A DNA stretch of 64,000 bases, taken from Gordonibacter pamelaeae (lineage in GTDB: Bacteria > Actinomycetota > Coriobacteriia > Coriobacteriales > Eggerthellaceae). This document shows positions 53,092-62,131 of this stretch, one piece after another. Each line of letters starts with the position of its first letter. Positions within the stretch are counted from its first letter, which is position 1. Where the stretch lies: assembly GCF_042665095.1 (NCBI RefSeq), contig NZ_JBHTBV010000015.1; one strand, given 5' to 3'. The notes below the pieces were generated by a model. That model was not told where the DNA came from. It did no database searches and worked only from the letters and a program-made list of their open reading frames with translations. Both the position numbers and the translations under genes were made by a program.

Positions 53092-54078
53092 ATGGCCGTC
53101 AACCGTCAGAAGCTCAAGCTGCTGTATCTCATGCGGATGCTCGAGGAGGAGACCGACGCCGAGCAGGGCCTCACGATGGCGCAGATCCTCGAGCGACTGG
53201 AGGCACAGGGCATCACGGCCGAGCGCAAAGGCATCTACCGCGATATCGAGGCGCTGCGCGAGTTCGGCTTGGACGTGCGCACCTATCAGCGCGCGCCGGT
53301 GGAGTACGCGCTGGAGCGGCGCGACTTCGCCTTCCATGAGCTGTTGCTGCTGGTGGACGCCGTGCAGAGCTCGCGCTTCCTCACGCAGCGCAAAAGCGAC
53401 GCGCTCGTGGCCGGCGTGAAGCGGCTCGCCACGAAGCGCCAGCGCAAGCTGCTCGACAAGCGCGTGCACGTGGAAGGCCGCATCAAGATGCAGAACGAGT
53501 CGGTGTTCTACAGCGTCGACCGTATCCAGGAGGCCTTGGCGGGCAAGCGCAAGATATCCTTCACCTACTTCAAGTACGACGCCGAGAAGCGCAAGAAGCT
53601 GCAGCATGACGGCAGGCGCTACGTGGAGACCCCCGTGCAGCTCGTGTACTCCGAGGGCTACTACTATCTGGTGGTGTTCAACGAGAAGCACGACGGGTTC
53701 GCGAACTACCGTGTGGACCGCATGGACCGCATCGAGGTGCTGGACGAGCCGGCCGCCAAGAACGAGCGCATCGCCACGTTCGACCCGTGCGAGCTGGAGA
53801 GCCGTGCATTCGGCATGTACGCGGGCGAGCCGGTCCCGATGACGCTGCTCGTGGACGAGTCAGTGATGGGCGCCGTGATCGATCGCTTCGGCAAGGACGT
53901 CGAGTCCCTTCCGGCGGGCGAGGGCCGGGCGCGCGTGTACGCCGTGGTCATGAAGAGTCCCGTGCTGTTCGGCTGGCTCGCCCAGTTCGGCGACCGCCTG
54001 CGCATCGAGAAGCCCGCTTCGCTCGCGGCCGAGTACCGCGACTACCTGGCGGGCATTGTCGCCTCGTACGGGGAGTGA
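53092..54078 (+). CDS. WYL-domain transcriptional regulator
   Basis: A 328-residue protein. Residues 1-80 are a winged HTH (LTMAQILERLEAQGITAERK, GIYRDIEALREFGLDV), and residues 130-240 are a WYL domain (KRKISFTYFKYDAEKRK, EGYYYLVVFNEKHDGFANYR), followed by a WCX-type C-terminal region. WYL proteins bind nucleic acid or nucleotide ligands and often control defence loci. GAGGAGG precedes the ATG and TATACT at 53044-53049 may be the promoter. It starts 190 bases past the last degenerate repeat, reading the same way, so a regulatory link to the CRISPR locus is possible but unproven. Confidence 0.85.
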   Translation: MAVNRQKLKLLYLMRMLEEETDAEQGLTMAQILERLEAQGITAERKGIYRDIEALREFGLDVRTYQRAPVEYALERRDFAFHELLLLVDAVQSSRFLTQRKSDALVAGVKRLATKRQRKLLDKRVHVEGRIKMQNESVFYSVDRIQEALAGKRKISFTYFKYDAEKRKKLQHDGRRYVETPVQLVYSEGYYYLVVFNEKHDGFANYRVDRMDRIEVLDEPAAKNERIATFDPCELESRAFGMYAGEPVPMTLLVDESVMGAVIDRFGKDVESLPAGEGRARVYAVVMKSPVLFGWLAQFGDRLRIEKPASLAAEYRDYLAGIVASYGE

Positions 54079-54096
54079 CGCTCGGCGCGGCCGCGG

Positions 54097-54618
54097 CTAG
54101 ACCGCGTGGGCGAGCGGCCATGCGTCGCGGTTGCCCAAGAACAGCCGCCCACCGTCGTCGAGCACGACCTCCACGTCCTCGAGCAGGCCGCCTCGGCCGG
54201 TGACGAGCACGAGGTCGGCCACCGTCCGCCCGATGACGTACGAGCAGGGGCGGAAGCTCTCCCAACGCAGGCCCGCCACGGGGGCGTCCGTGGCGATGCG
54301 GCCGGAATGCAGGGCGATGCACGGCTCCCTCATGACGAACGCGGCGAGGTCGCCCGACTCGAGCCGCAGGATGGTCGGAGCGCCTGGAAGCCATGAGCGG
54401 GCGTGCTCGTCCCAGAGCGTCAGCACGTCGGCCACGCGGGCGCCGACCGCGCGTCGCGCCTGCCGGCGGTTGGCCTCCGCAAGGCCGCGGGCATCGTCGA
54501 ACCAGCGCTGGTACAGGTTCGCGAACGCCGTCGCGGCCTCCACCGGCGCGCCCATCGCGCGTCCTTCGCGAAGATCCCCCTGCGCATCTTGCTTTGCGGG
54601 GCGTGACGGTTCGTCCAC
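54097..54618 (-). CDS. Hypothetical protein
   Basis: A 173-residue soluble protein. The N-terminal half is helical (VEAATAFANLYQRWFDDARG) and the C-terminal half is beta-rich (APTILRLESGDLAAFVMREP, GRTVADLVLVTGRGGLLEDV, DDGGRLFLGNRDAWPL). No signal peptide or membrane span is present, and I recognise no family. It is convergent with the WYL gene, 18 bases away. An internal ATG at 54555 would shorten it by 21 residues. Confidence 0.6.
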   Translation of the reverse strand: MDEPSRPAKQDAQGDLREGRAMGAPVEAATAFANLYQRWFDDARGLAEANRRQARRAVGARVADVLTLWDEHARSWLPGAPTILRLESGDLAAFVMREPCIALHSGRIATDAPVAGLRWESFRPCSYVIGRTVADLVLVTGRGGLLEDVEVVLDDGGRLFLGNRDAWPLAHAV

Positions 54619-54867
54619 GGTGCCTCCTCAGTCTCGGTTTTCGCCTGTCTTGCCATCATACGCGCGCGGTTCGACGCGGCTGTCCTTCCTATGGGACAGC
54701 TCCGCGGTTTTCTCGCGCGGCGGCCGGCATTCTCGGCCGCCAAGGTTTCCAACGTGTTTCGATGCGATGGGGCTTTCTTGGAGTTGACCTGCGCGCATTG
54801 ACGGGATGGGCACAGTTCGTGGATGATCGTTGCAACACGTACGGACACTTTGGCAAGGAGCGGAACT

Positions 54868-55857
54868 ATGGCGAAGACGCGCATCGGCATTTACGGATAC
54901 GGCAACCTGGGGCGTGGCGTGGAGCTGGCCTGCCGGCAGAACGAGGACCTGGAGCTTGCGGCGCTGTTCACGCGGCGCGACCCGGCGAGCGTGCAGCCGC
55001 TGACCGCCGGCGTGCCCGTGTACGCGGCCGACGACCTGGCGGCGCACACGGGCGACGTGGACGTGCTCGTGCTGTGCGGCGGCAGCGCGCGCGACCTGCC
55101 CGAGCAGACGCCCGCTTGCGCGAGCCTGTTCAACGTGGTGGACTCGTTCGACACGCATGCGAACATCCCCGCCCACTTCGCCGACGTGGACGTGGAGGCG
55201 AAGGCGGGCGGCAAGGTGGCCCTGATTTCCGGCGGCTGGGATCCGGGCATGTTCTCGCTCGCGCGCCTGTACGCCACGAGCATCCTGCCCGAAGGGCACG
55301 ACTACACGTTCTGGGGCCGCGGCGTGTCCCAGGGCCACAGCGACGCCATCCGCCGCATCGAGGGCGTGGCCGACGCGCGCCAGTACACCGTTCCCGTGCC
55401 CGCGGCGCTCGAGGCCGTGCGCGCCGGCGAGAACCCCGAGCTCACCACCCGCCAGAAGCACACGCGCGAGTGCTTCGTCGTGGCGGAGGAGGGCGCCGAC
55501 ACGGCCGCCATCGAGCGCGCCATCGTGGAGATGCCGAACTACTTCGCCGACTACGACACCACGGTGACGTTCGTGTCGCAGGAGGAGCTCGACCGCGACC
55601 ACGCCGGCATCCCGCACGGCGGTTCCGTGATCCGTTCGGGCGTGACCGGCCGGGACGGCGAGCACGGCCACGTGGTGGAGTACTCGCTGAAGCTGGATTC
55701 CAACCCCGAGTTCACCGGCAGCGTGCTGGCGGCCTGCGCCCGCGCGGTGCACCGCCTGTCCGCCGAGGGGCAGACGGGCTGCAAGACGCTGTTCGACGTC
55801 CCGCCGGCGTACCTGTCGCCTTTGAGCGCCGAGGAGCTGCGCGCGAGCATGCTGTAG
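54868..55857 (+). CDS. ddh: meso-Diaminopimelate dehydrogenase
   Basis: A 329-residue NADP enzyme that makes meso-diaminopimelate from tetrahydrodipicolinate in one step, supplying peptidoglycan and lysine. IGIYGYGNLGRGVELACRQN is the nucleotide fold; CGGSARDLPEQTP, NVVDSFDTHANIP and SGGWDPGMFSLARLY are family signatures, and FWGRGVSQGHSDAIRRI completes the substrate site. I start at the ATG at 54868 behind GGCAAGGAGC rather than at an in-frame codon at 54823. Length is standard. A terminator follows. Confidence 0.92.
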   Translation: MAKTRIGIYGYGNLGRGVELACRQNEDLELAALFTRRDPASVQPLTAGVPVYAADDLAAHTGDVDVLVLCGGSARDLPEQTPACASLFNVVDSFDTHANIPAHFADVDVEAKAGGKVALISGGWDPGMFSLARLYATSILPEGHDYTFWGRGVSQGHSDAIRRIEGVADARQYTVPVPAALEAVRAGENPELTTRQKHTRECFVVAEEGADTAAIERAIVEMPNYFADYDTTVTFVSQEELDRDHAGIPHGGSVIRSGVTGRDGEHGHVVEYSLKLDSNPEFTGSVLAACARAVHRLSAEGQTGCKTLFDVPPAYLSPLSAEELRASML

Positions 55858-55928
55858 GCGGCGCGCGACAGGACGGCGAGGGGGCTGGCGAACAAGCTGG
55901 GCGGCAACGAGGCCGCGAGAAATCCCCG

Positions 55929-55964
55929 GACGGGCGGGCTGCGCAAGCGGTCCGCCCGTCTTCG
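55929..55964 (+). terminator. Terminator after ddh
   Basis: GACGGGCGG at 55929-55937 pairs with CCGCCCGTC at 55952-55960; TTCGTCT follows. The T content is moderate. Confidence 0.6.
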
Positions 55965-55966
55965 TC

Positions 55967-56350
55967 TCAGAGCAGGATCGTTGCCAGCGCCGCGGCTGCG
56001 AACAGGATGCCGGCCCCGGCGGCGAACGTGCGCTCGCGGACGGTCAGCCCGTACGCGGTGCCTTGCAGGCAAAGGGCTGTGCGCGACGCGTGGGCGGGGG
56101 ACGGGATGCCCGGGCGGCAGGTGCCTTTCGGCTGGGCTCCCGCCTCGCGGTTTGCGGCGGGAAGCGCCGCCGCCGGCAAGGCGCGCGCATGCTGCGGCAG
56201 GTGGCCTGCGCCACCGGGGCAGGCGATCACGCGGATGGCGGGGGCGTCCCGTCCGGTACGCGCATGCGCCCCGCGGACGGCGGTGCCGTGCGAGGGCGAG
56301 GGCGCTTCGGCAAAGGGGTAATTCGTGGCAAGGGCGGCGTTGGCGACCAT
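55967..56350 (-). CDS. Short hypothetical membrane protein
   Basis: A 127-residue frame supported mainly by an ideal ribosome site: AGGAGG lies five bases before the ATG. The N-terminal two thirds is low in recognisable structure and Pro/Ala/His-rich; the last 25 residues (RTFAAGAGILFAAAALATIL) form a single C-terminal membrane span, as in tail-anchored proteins. No family was recognised. It is convergent with the ddh terminator. It could be a mis-called frame because the middle is compositionally odd. Confidence 0.5.
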   Translation of the reverse strand: MVANAALATNYPFAEAPSPSHGTAVRGAHARTGRDAPAIRVIACPGGAGHLPQHARALPAAALPAANREAGAQPKGTCRPGIPSPAHASRTALCLQGTAYGLTVRERTFAAGAGILFAAAALATILL

Positions 56351-56460
56351 GGTGCCTCCTGGGGTCGTGCGTTGGATGGTGGCCCCATCATACGCGCCGC
56401 CGCTTGTCTGCTTGTCCTACTAACGGGACGGTTGTGACAAATCCTCCCGTTTCCGCGCAT

Positions 56461-56493
56461 AAAAAGGCGGCGCGCAGGTTCCTGCGCGCCGCC
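56461..56493 (-). terminator. Strong terminator of the purF-like gene
   Basis: A 13-bp perfect GC-rich stem (56466-56478 with 56481-56493) is followed on the minus strand by TTTTT (56461-56465), 13 bases past the stop. Confidence 0.88.
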
Positions 56494-56505
56494 GTGGCCG
56501 AAAAC

Positions 56506-57930
56506 CTATTCCCTGCCCGACCAGCAGTACGTGCACACCTTCTCGCGGTCGATGCCGATGGCCTCCAGCATGCCGTCGAGCGACTGGTAGCCTAGCGAGT
56601 CGAAGCCCATCTTCTCGCAGATGGACTTCAGCATGCACTGGCCGCGCTCGGTGGAGCTGTCGGCGTACTCGTCGAGGTGCTTCTGCCCTTCGTCGCCTTC
56701 CAGCTCCTGCACCACGCGGCGCGCGATGAGCTCCATCTCGGAGCGGCTGCGCGAGAAGCTCAGGTACTTGCAGCCGAACATGATGGGCGGGCAGGCCGAG
56801 CGCATGTGCACCTCGGAGGCGCCGCATTCGTGCAGGTAGTTCACCGTGCCCTGCAGCTGCGTGCCGCGCACGATGGAGTCGTCCACGAACAGGAGCCGCT
56901 TGCCGTTGATGAGCTCGGGCACGGGGATGAGCTTCATCTTCGCCACGCGGTCGCGCACTTTCTGGTTCGCGGGCATGAACGAGCGCGGCCAGGTGGGGGT
57001 GTACTTGATGAACGGGCGGCCGAAGGGGGCCTTGCTCTCGGTGGAGTAGCCGATGGCGTGCGGCACGCCCGAGTCGGGCACGCCGGCCACGTAGTCCACG
57101 TCGGGCACGCCGCCCGCCGCCGCCTCGTCGCGGGCCATGATCGCGCCGTTGCGGTGGCGCATGACCTCCACGTTCACGCCCTCGTAGTTGGAGTTGGGGT
57201 AGCCGTAGTAGACCCACAGGAAGGCGCAGATCTTCATCTGCGTGCCGGCGGGGGAGATGGTCTCGTAGCCGTCCGCATCCACGCGCACGATCTCGCCCGG
57301 CCCCAGCTCGTACTCGTCGTGATAGCCCAGCTTATGGTAGGCGAACGACTCGAACGAGATGCAGAAGCCCTCGCCGTCCTTCCCGATAAGCACCGGCAGG
57401 CGCCCCATGCTGTCCCGCGCGGCGATGATCGTGCCGTCGCTCGTCATGATGAGCAGGGTGAGCGAGCCCTCGATGACGCTCTGGGCATGCTTGATGCCCT
57501 CCACGAAGCTGTCCTTCTGGTTGATGAGCGCGGCCACGAGCTCCGTGGTGTTCACGGCACCCGAGCTCATGGCCATGAACTGCCGGTTCCCGCTGGAGAA
57601 GTAGCGCTCCACCAGCTCTTCGGCGTTGTTGATGGCGCCCACGGTGGTGATGCCGAACGTGCCCAGGTGCGAGCGCACGAGCAGCGGTTGCGGGTCGGTG
57701 TCGCTGATGCAGCCGATGCCGCTCATGCCCTTGAACCCCGGGAGGTCGTCTTCGAAGCGGGTGCGGAACGGCGTGTTCTCGATGGAGTGGATCTCGCGCT
57801 GGAAGCCCACTTCCTCGTCGTGGAAGATCATGCCCGCGCGCCGTGTTCCCAGATGCGAGTGGTAGTCCACTCCGAAAAATACGTCCAGCACCACATCGTG
57901 ATGCGATGCAGCCCCGAAGAATCCGCCCAT
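56506..57930 (-). CDS. Amidophosphoribosyltransferase-like protein lacking the N-terminal cysteine
   Basis: A 474-residue PurF-family protein. PurF makes phosphoribosylamine, first step of purine synthesis, using Cys1 (after Met removal) to release ammonia from glutamine. Here the start is MGGFFGAASHHDVVLDVFFG, with Gly at that position, although the Ntn fold continues (HLGTRRAGM, SGIGCISDTDPQ, SSGAVNTTELVAAL). The PRPP site LLFVDDSIVRGTQLQG is intact near 360. Without the nucleophile it may use free ammonia or have another role; similar Gly-start PurF relatives exist in gut bacteria. An upstream in-frame start at 57972 would put 14 residues before the fold, which is not usual. Confidence 0.82.
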   Translation of the reverse strand: MGGFFGAASHHDVVLDVFFGVDYHSHLGTRRAGMIFHDEEVGFQREIHSIENTPFRTRFEDDLPGFKGMSGIGCISDTDPQPLLVRSHLGTFGITTVGAINNAEELVERYFSSGNRQFMAMSSGAVNTTELVAALINQKDSFVEGIKHAQSVIEGSLTLLIMTSDGTIIAARDSMGRLPVLIGKDGEGFCISFESFAYHKLGYHDEYELGPGEIVRVDADGYETISPAGTQMKICAFLWVYYGYPNSNYEGVNVEVMRHRNGAIMARDEAAAGGVPDVDYVAGVPDSGVPHAIGYSTESKAPFGRPFIKYTPTWPRSFMPANQKVRDRVAKMKLIPVPELINGKRLLFVDDSIVRGTQLQGTVNYLHECGASEVHMRSACPPIMFGCKYLSFSRSRSEMELIARRVVQELEGDEGQKHLDEYADSSTERGQCMLKSICEKMGFDSLGYQSLDGMLEAIGIDREKVCTYCWSGRE

Positions 57931-58099
57931 TGGTTTGCCTTTCGTCGTGCCCGTAGCCTTTAGTGCCAACAAAGGTACCAGTATAAGGCTCCCGGCGCGG
58001 GTCTGGGGCGAGGCGGGCGGGCGATTCGCGGTTTCTGCACGAGAAGCTCCGAGAGCGGCCGGGCGGTCGCGGCAGGTCGGCCGCGGCGCGGGCTGCCCG

Positions 58100-58630
58100 C
58101 TAGCCGTCGAGGCGCGCCGAGTGGAGGGGCTTGTACACGGCGCCGGTGCGCTCGAGCGTGCTCTTGTAGAGCGTGGCCGTGCAGGCCCGGTCGTCGCGGG
58201 GGAAGGCGAGCGGCGGCAGGCTCGCCTTGGGGATGCGGGCGCGGCGGGCGAGGGTGATGTGCGGCTTGAAGGGCTTCGCGTCGAAGGGGACGTTTCGGGA
58301 GGCCAGCTCGTCGCGCAGGCGCTCGGCGAGGTCCTCCAGCTCGCGGTTGGGGGCGATGCCGAGCCAGAGCGTCGCGTCGCCTGCGCGGCCGAACTTGCCC
58401 AGACCGTCGCTCGCCAGCACGACGGGGGCCGTGTTCGCGCACACGGCGTCGAGCGCGTCGCCCGCGCGGGCCGCCTGCGCCTCGTCGACCTCGCCGAGGA
58501 AGGCGAGCGTGAGGTGGTAGGTCGAGCGCGGCAGGAAGCGGCCCTCCACGGCGGCTCCCAGCTGGCGGGCGAGCGCGGCGACGTCGTCGGCGAAGTCCGG
58601 CGGCAGGTCGAGCGCGACGAACGTCCTCAT
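58100..58630 (-). CDS. thpR: RNA 2',3'-cyclic phosphodiesterase ThpR
   Basis: A 176-residue 2H phosphoesterase that opens 2',3'-cyclic phosphate ends of RNA. The two HxTx catalytic motifs, HLTLAFLGEV near 40 and HITLARR near 126, are intact, and the start MRTFVALDLPPDF is typical. Its start overlaps the stop of the helicase gene by four bases (ATGA), so the two are an operon. Confidence 0.9.
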   Translation of the reverse strand: MRTFVALDLPPDFADDVAALARQLGAAVEGRFLPRSTYHLTLAFLGEVDEAQAARAGDALDAVCANTAPVVLASDGLGKFGRAGDATLWLGIAPNRELEDLAERLRDELASRNVPFDAKPFKPHITLARRARIPKASLPPLAFPRDDRACTATLYKSTLERTGAVYKPLHSARLDG

Positions 58631-60786
58631 GAGGTCTCCTTCCCGGGGTCGAGCAGCGGCGTGAGCGGGCCCTTCGCCAGCACGTCGACGCGGCGCGTGG
58701 CGCGCGAGAGCGTGGTGTAGAGGCGGCGGCGGGCCAGGTCGTCCTCGCCGGGGAAGGCGCGCGCGGAGGCGTCCGGCACGATGACGTGGTCGAACTCGAG
58801 GCCCTTCGCCAGCTTGAGCGTGATGAGCACCACGCCGCTCGCGGGCAGTTCGTCGCGCTCGTCCAAAAGCGGCGGCGCGTCCTCGCCGAGCAGCTGCTGG
58901 AGGCGTTTGGCCTCGTGCTTCCAAGGCACGATGACGGCGGCGAGCCCCTCGCCCGCCCGCGCCCCGGCTACGGCGGCGCGCAGGGCATCGGCGTAGGCGG
59001 CGTCGTCGTCGAAGGCGCGGACGGCCGGCGGCTCGTCGGCGCGCTGGATGGAGGAGACCTGGAGCTGCTCCTCGGGCGGCAGCAGGCTCGCGAACAGAGC
59101 GGTGATCTCGGGCGTCGAGCGGTAGCTCGTCATGAGGCGGCATTCCTCCACCTGCCCGCGGGCGGCTTGGAACACCTCGCGCACCTCGTCGAACGAGGCC
59201 GTGTCGGGCGCGATGGCCTGGTTCGGGTCGCCCAGCAGCAGGAAGTGCGCGCGGCGGAAGTAGCGCGCGAGCACGGCCAGCTGGGCGGCGGTGTAGTCCT
59301 GCACCTCGTCCACCATCACGTACTTCGCGTCGGGGTTGCCCAGCCCCGTGAGCGCCATCTTCAGGTAGAGCCACTCGAGCGGCGCAAGGCCGTCGGTTCC
59401 GAGGAGGCGCATGCCGATGCGGTCGATGCGCAGCCAGTTGTCGTTCTCCACGGCGGCGAAGGCGTCGGCGTAGCGGTCGGTGAGGTAGCGCAGGGCGAGC
59501 GCGCGCTCCTCCTGCTCGTCGGCGGGCGCGATGAGCTCGCCGAAGATGCGCAGCTGCTCGTCGGCCTCGAGGGCCTCCAGCTCGTCGAGCGCCTCGTCGG
59601 TGCCGGCCATCTGCTTGAGGCGGCTCTCCAGGCGCGCGTGCAGCTCCTCGCGCATGAGCGTGATGCGGTGCGGGCCGGCGGGGATGCGGCCGAGCTTGTC
59701 GGCGAGCTTGCGGATCTGGTCGGCGGCGATCAGGCGCTTCTCGTCCACGCGGACGTCCTTGAAGTCGTTCGCGTCGAACTCGAACGATTCGACGGTCCGG
59801 TCGATGCGGGCGAGCGCGGCGAGCGGCACGTCCACGCGGCCGCTGCCCCGGTCGGGCGGCAGCAGACGGCGCGCGAACTCATTCCAGGTGAGGCTTTCCG
59901 GGTTGCGCTCGCCCAGGTCGGGGAGCACGCTTGCGATATAGTGGCTGAACACCGGGTTCGGCGAGATGAGGAAGACCTCGCTCGCATCGAGGCTGCCGCG
60001 CTGCTGGTAGAAGAGGTAGGCGATGCGCTGCAGGAGCACCGACGTCTTGCCGCTGCCCGCGATGCCGCTCACCAGCAGCACCGGCACGTCCTCGTGGCGC
60101 ACGACGGTGTTCTGCTCCTTTTGGATGGTGGCCGTGATGGCCTTCATCTGCGCGGTACGCTGCTTCGAGAGCGACGCCAGGAGGAGCGAGTCCTGGATGG
60201 CGACCGTGGTGTCGAAGTAGGCGTTCAGGCGGTCTTCCTCGATGTCGAACTGGCGGCGCAGCTTGAGGTCGGCTTCGATGGTGCGGCCGTCGGCCACGTA
60301 CGAGGTGCGGCCGTTGTCCTGGTTGTAGTAGGTCTCGGCCACGGGCGAGCGCCAGTCCACCACGAGGCGGCGGTAGTTCTCGTCCGAGATGCCGGCCGTG
60401 CCGATGTAGAGCTCCTTGGGCTCCTGCCCGGGCTTGAACTGCAGGGCGACTTTGGCGAAGTAGGGCTGCTTGAGCAAAAGCTCCACCTTGGCGAGCTCGG
60501 CCGCATCGGCGTCCTGCGCCAGGTTGTACCCGTCGATCACGCGGTTCATGGCCGCGAAGTCCGCGTAGGTCTCCATCGCGTCGGCGTAGGTGGCGAAGTT
60601 GGGCGCGAGCTCCTCCGCCATCGCCTTCTTGTCGGCCGCCGCCTCGCGCTGCGCGCGCTCCATCTTGCGCACGAGGGCGCGCCCGATCTGCTGGAGCTTC
60701 GCGTAGGTGTGCGCGAGGTGGCTTTGCTCCTGGTCGAAGACGGGGTCGGCGCTGTCGTCGGGTGTGGGGGCGGGTTCGGTCGGCAC
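58627..60786 (-). CDS. HelD-like UvrD/Rep superfamily helicase
   Basis: A 719-residue superfamily-1 protein resembling HelD, which frees stalled RNA polymerase. GTG start at 60786 behind AAGGAG. The N-terminal coiled-coil (KMERAQREAAADKKAMAEEL) precedes YIGTAGISDENYRRLVVDWR, where the HelD barrel begins. ATPase motifs are GIAGSGKTSVLLQRIAYL near 248, VDEVQDYTAAQLAVLAR near 515, MTSYRSTPEITALF and LKLAKGLEFDHVIVPDA near 670. Actinobacterial HelD remodels RNA polymerase during recycling. It is co-transcribed with thpR. Confidence 0.85.
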   Translation of the reverse strand: MPTEPAPTPDDSADPVFDQEQSHLAHTYAKLQQIGRALVRKMERAQREAAADKKAMAEELAPNFATYADAMETYADFAAMNRVIDGYNLAQDADAAELAKVELLLKQPYFAKVALQFKPGQEPKELYIGTAGISDENYRRLVVDWRSPVAETYYNQDNGRTSYVADGRTIEADLKLRRQFDIEEDRLNAYFDTTVAIQDSLLLASLSKQRTAQMKAITATIQKEQNTVVRHEDVPVLLVSGIAGSGKTSVLLQRIAYLFYQQRGSLDASEVFLISPNPVFSHYIASVLPDLGERNPESLTWNEFARRLLPPDRGSGRVDVPLAALARIDRTVESFEFDANDFKDVRVDEKRLIAADQIRKLADKLGRIPAGPHRITLMREELHARLESRLKQMAGTDEALDELEALEADEQLRIFGELIAPADEQEERALALRYLTDRYADAFAAVENDNWLRIDRIGMRLLGTDGLAPLEWLYLKMALTGLGNPDAKYVMVDEVQDYTAAQLAVLARYFRRAHFLLLGDPNQAIAPDTASFDEVREVFQAARGQVEECRLMTSYRSTPEITALFASLLPPEEQLQVSSIQRADEPPAVRAFDDDAAYADALRAAVAGARAGEGLAAVIVPWKHEAKRLQQLLGEDAPPLLDERDELPASGVVLITLKLAKGLEFDHVIVPDASARAFPGEDDLARRRLYTTLSRATRRVDVLAKGPLTPLLDPGKETS

Positions 60787-60901
60787 GGGTTCTCCTTGCA
60801 GCACGCATCGGTCAAGTCGAAAAGTTCGCCGAAACATTCTACCGGATTCCCACGCGCGAGTGGCCGTTGTCAGCGATTCGTGGAGGAGGGGTGGCCGCCG
60901 G

Positions 60902-61312
60902 TCAGATCAAAATGCCGTCGCAGTGGTCGATCTCGTGCTGGATGATCTGCGCGGTGAAGCCGGTGAACGTTTGCTCGCGCGGTTGGAAGCCCCGGTCCTC
61001 GAAGCGCACCTTGATGGTGCGGTAGCGCGTTGTGCGGCGGCTGCCGGGGAGGGACAGGCAGCCCTCCTCGGCCTCGTACGTGCCCGAGCGGCCGACGATC
61101 TCCGGGTTGAACATGACGCGCGGGGTGCCCTCGTCGTCGAAGACGATGATGCGCTTGGCCGTGCCGATCATGTTGGCCGCCATGCCGACGCACTCGTGGG
61201 CGTGCGCCGCGAGCGTGTCGAGCAGGTCCTGCGCCGTCTGGGCGTCGGCCGCCGTGGCGGGCGACGAGGGCAGCAAGAGAAACATCCGGTTCGTCATGAT
61301 GGGCTTGATCAT
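60902..61312 (-). CDS. def: Peptide deformylase-like protein, first paralogue (motif I Gln replaced)
   Basis: A 136-residue member of the short peptide deformylase family, which removes the formyl group from nascent proteins with Fe or Zn. Motif II EGCLSLPG (metal cysteine) and motif III QHEIDHCDG (HExxH) are intact. Motif I, normally GLAAPQIG, reads GMAANMIG, so the glutamine that contacts the metal-bound water is Met. The start at 61312 gives MIKPIMTNRMFLLLPSS. A second copy with a different loss lies at 62132-62551. Both face the same way, with an HNH gene between. Confidence 0.82.
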   Translation of the reverse strand: MIKPIMTNRMFLLLPSSPATAADAQTAQDLLDTLAAHAHECVGMAANMIGTAKRIIVFDDEGTPRVMFNPEIVGRSGTYEAEEGCLSLPGSRRTTRYRTIKVRFEDRGFQPREQTFTGFTAQIIQHEIDHCDGILI

Positions 61313-61357
61313 GGTCAAAGCCTCCTGTCGTGTTTCGGGCACACGGCGAAGCTTGAG

Positions 61358-62023
61358 CTATGTCAGCTCGCTCCACCATGGTTCGTGTGCAATGTCCCTG
61401 ACTTCCGGCAACGAAGGAAAATCAACGCCAAGGGTCTTCGCCATTTTCTTGAGAGCCACGCGGAATATGCCCGCCATCGTGGCTGCGTTGAAATATGGCT
61501 GTCCGTAGTGAATACTTGCTTCTTGGGTTGCCCTATCGAGATGGTCGTTGAAAAGCTTTTGTGCCAAAGGAGAATCCACGGGGATTCCTGCAGATTCCAA
61601 TATGGCCTCCGCCTCTTCCAGTGCGCTGTGCCTATATATGAAGCGGTATTCCTTCATTCCGACGATTTTCCAAAACGTGCCATAGTATGAAACACCGTAA
61701 GCTTTCAGCCAGTCCCACATGATTTCCGGGTCGTTGACGTTTGGTCCTTCTGCATGGCATCGGTGGCAGAGAAGAACTATGTTCGATGGTTCGTCTTTTC
61801 CACCTAGGGCGTGGGGCACAATGTGACATCGCTCCAGGTTTCTCTTGCAGCCACACCTCCAACAGTGAGTTTCAGCTTCGCTCCAGTCGACGCTCAGTCC
61901 GCATTCGTTTACGTGTCGCGACCAATAGTCAATCGACTCCTGAACGGTTGTCTTTATGTGTTGTCTATCATTCATGGGGCGATCTTTTCTGGGGGAGCTC
62001 TGGTATTTTTGCGCGGATAACAC
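61358..62023 (-). CDS. HNH endonuclease domain protein between two deformylase genes
   Basis: A protein of about 221 residues with a GTG start at 62023 (or an ATG at 61975 giving 205). The zinc-bound HNH core is CWRCGCKRNLERCHIVPHAL followed by NIVLLCHRCHAEGPNVNDPE, a classic CxxC-H-N-CxxC arrangement. The rest is helical and unknown. The GC content is visibly lower than that of the flanking deformylases, so the gene was probably acquired horizontally. It may act as a homing-like or defence nuclease. Confidence 0.75.
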   Translation of the reverse strand: MLSAQKYQSSPRKDRPMNDRQHIKTTVQESIDYWSRHVNECGLSVDWSEAETHCWRCGCKRNLERCHIVPHALGGKDEPSNIVLLCHRCHAEGPNVNDPEIMWDWLKAYGVSYYGTFWKIVGMKEYRFIYRHSALEEAEAILESAGIPVDSPLAQKLFNDHLDRATQEASIHYGQPYFNAATMAGIFRVALKKMAKTLGVDFPSLPEVRDIAHEPWWSELT

Positions 62024-62131
62024 GCCCCCTCATTTCATCAAATTACGTCAATTGAGTGAGAAGGCGAGCGTAGACATTGGCTGATAATTCAGGAGAACAA
62101 GGCTTGAAGGGATATCTTGATGCTCGTATCC

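Noticed and set aside
55967..57217. A 265-residue minus-strand frame overlapping the purF-like gene
   Set aside because: Out-of-frame shadow of the PurF-like protein, rich in Arg and His.
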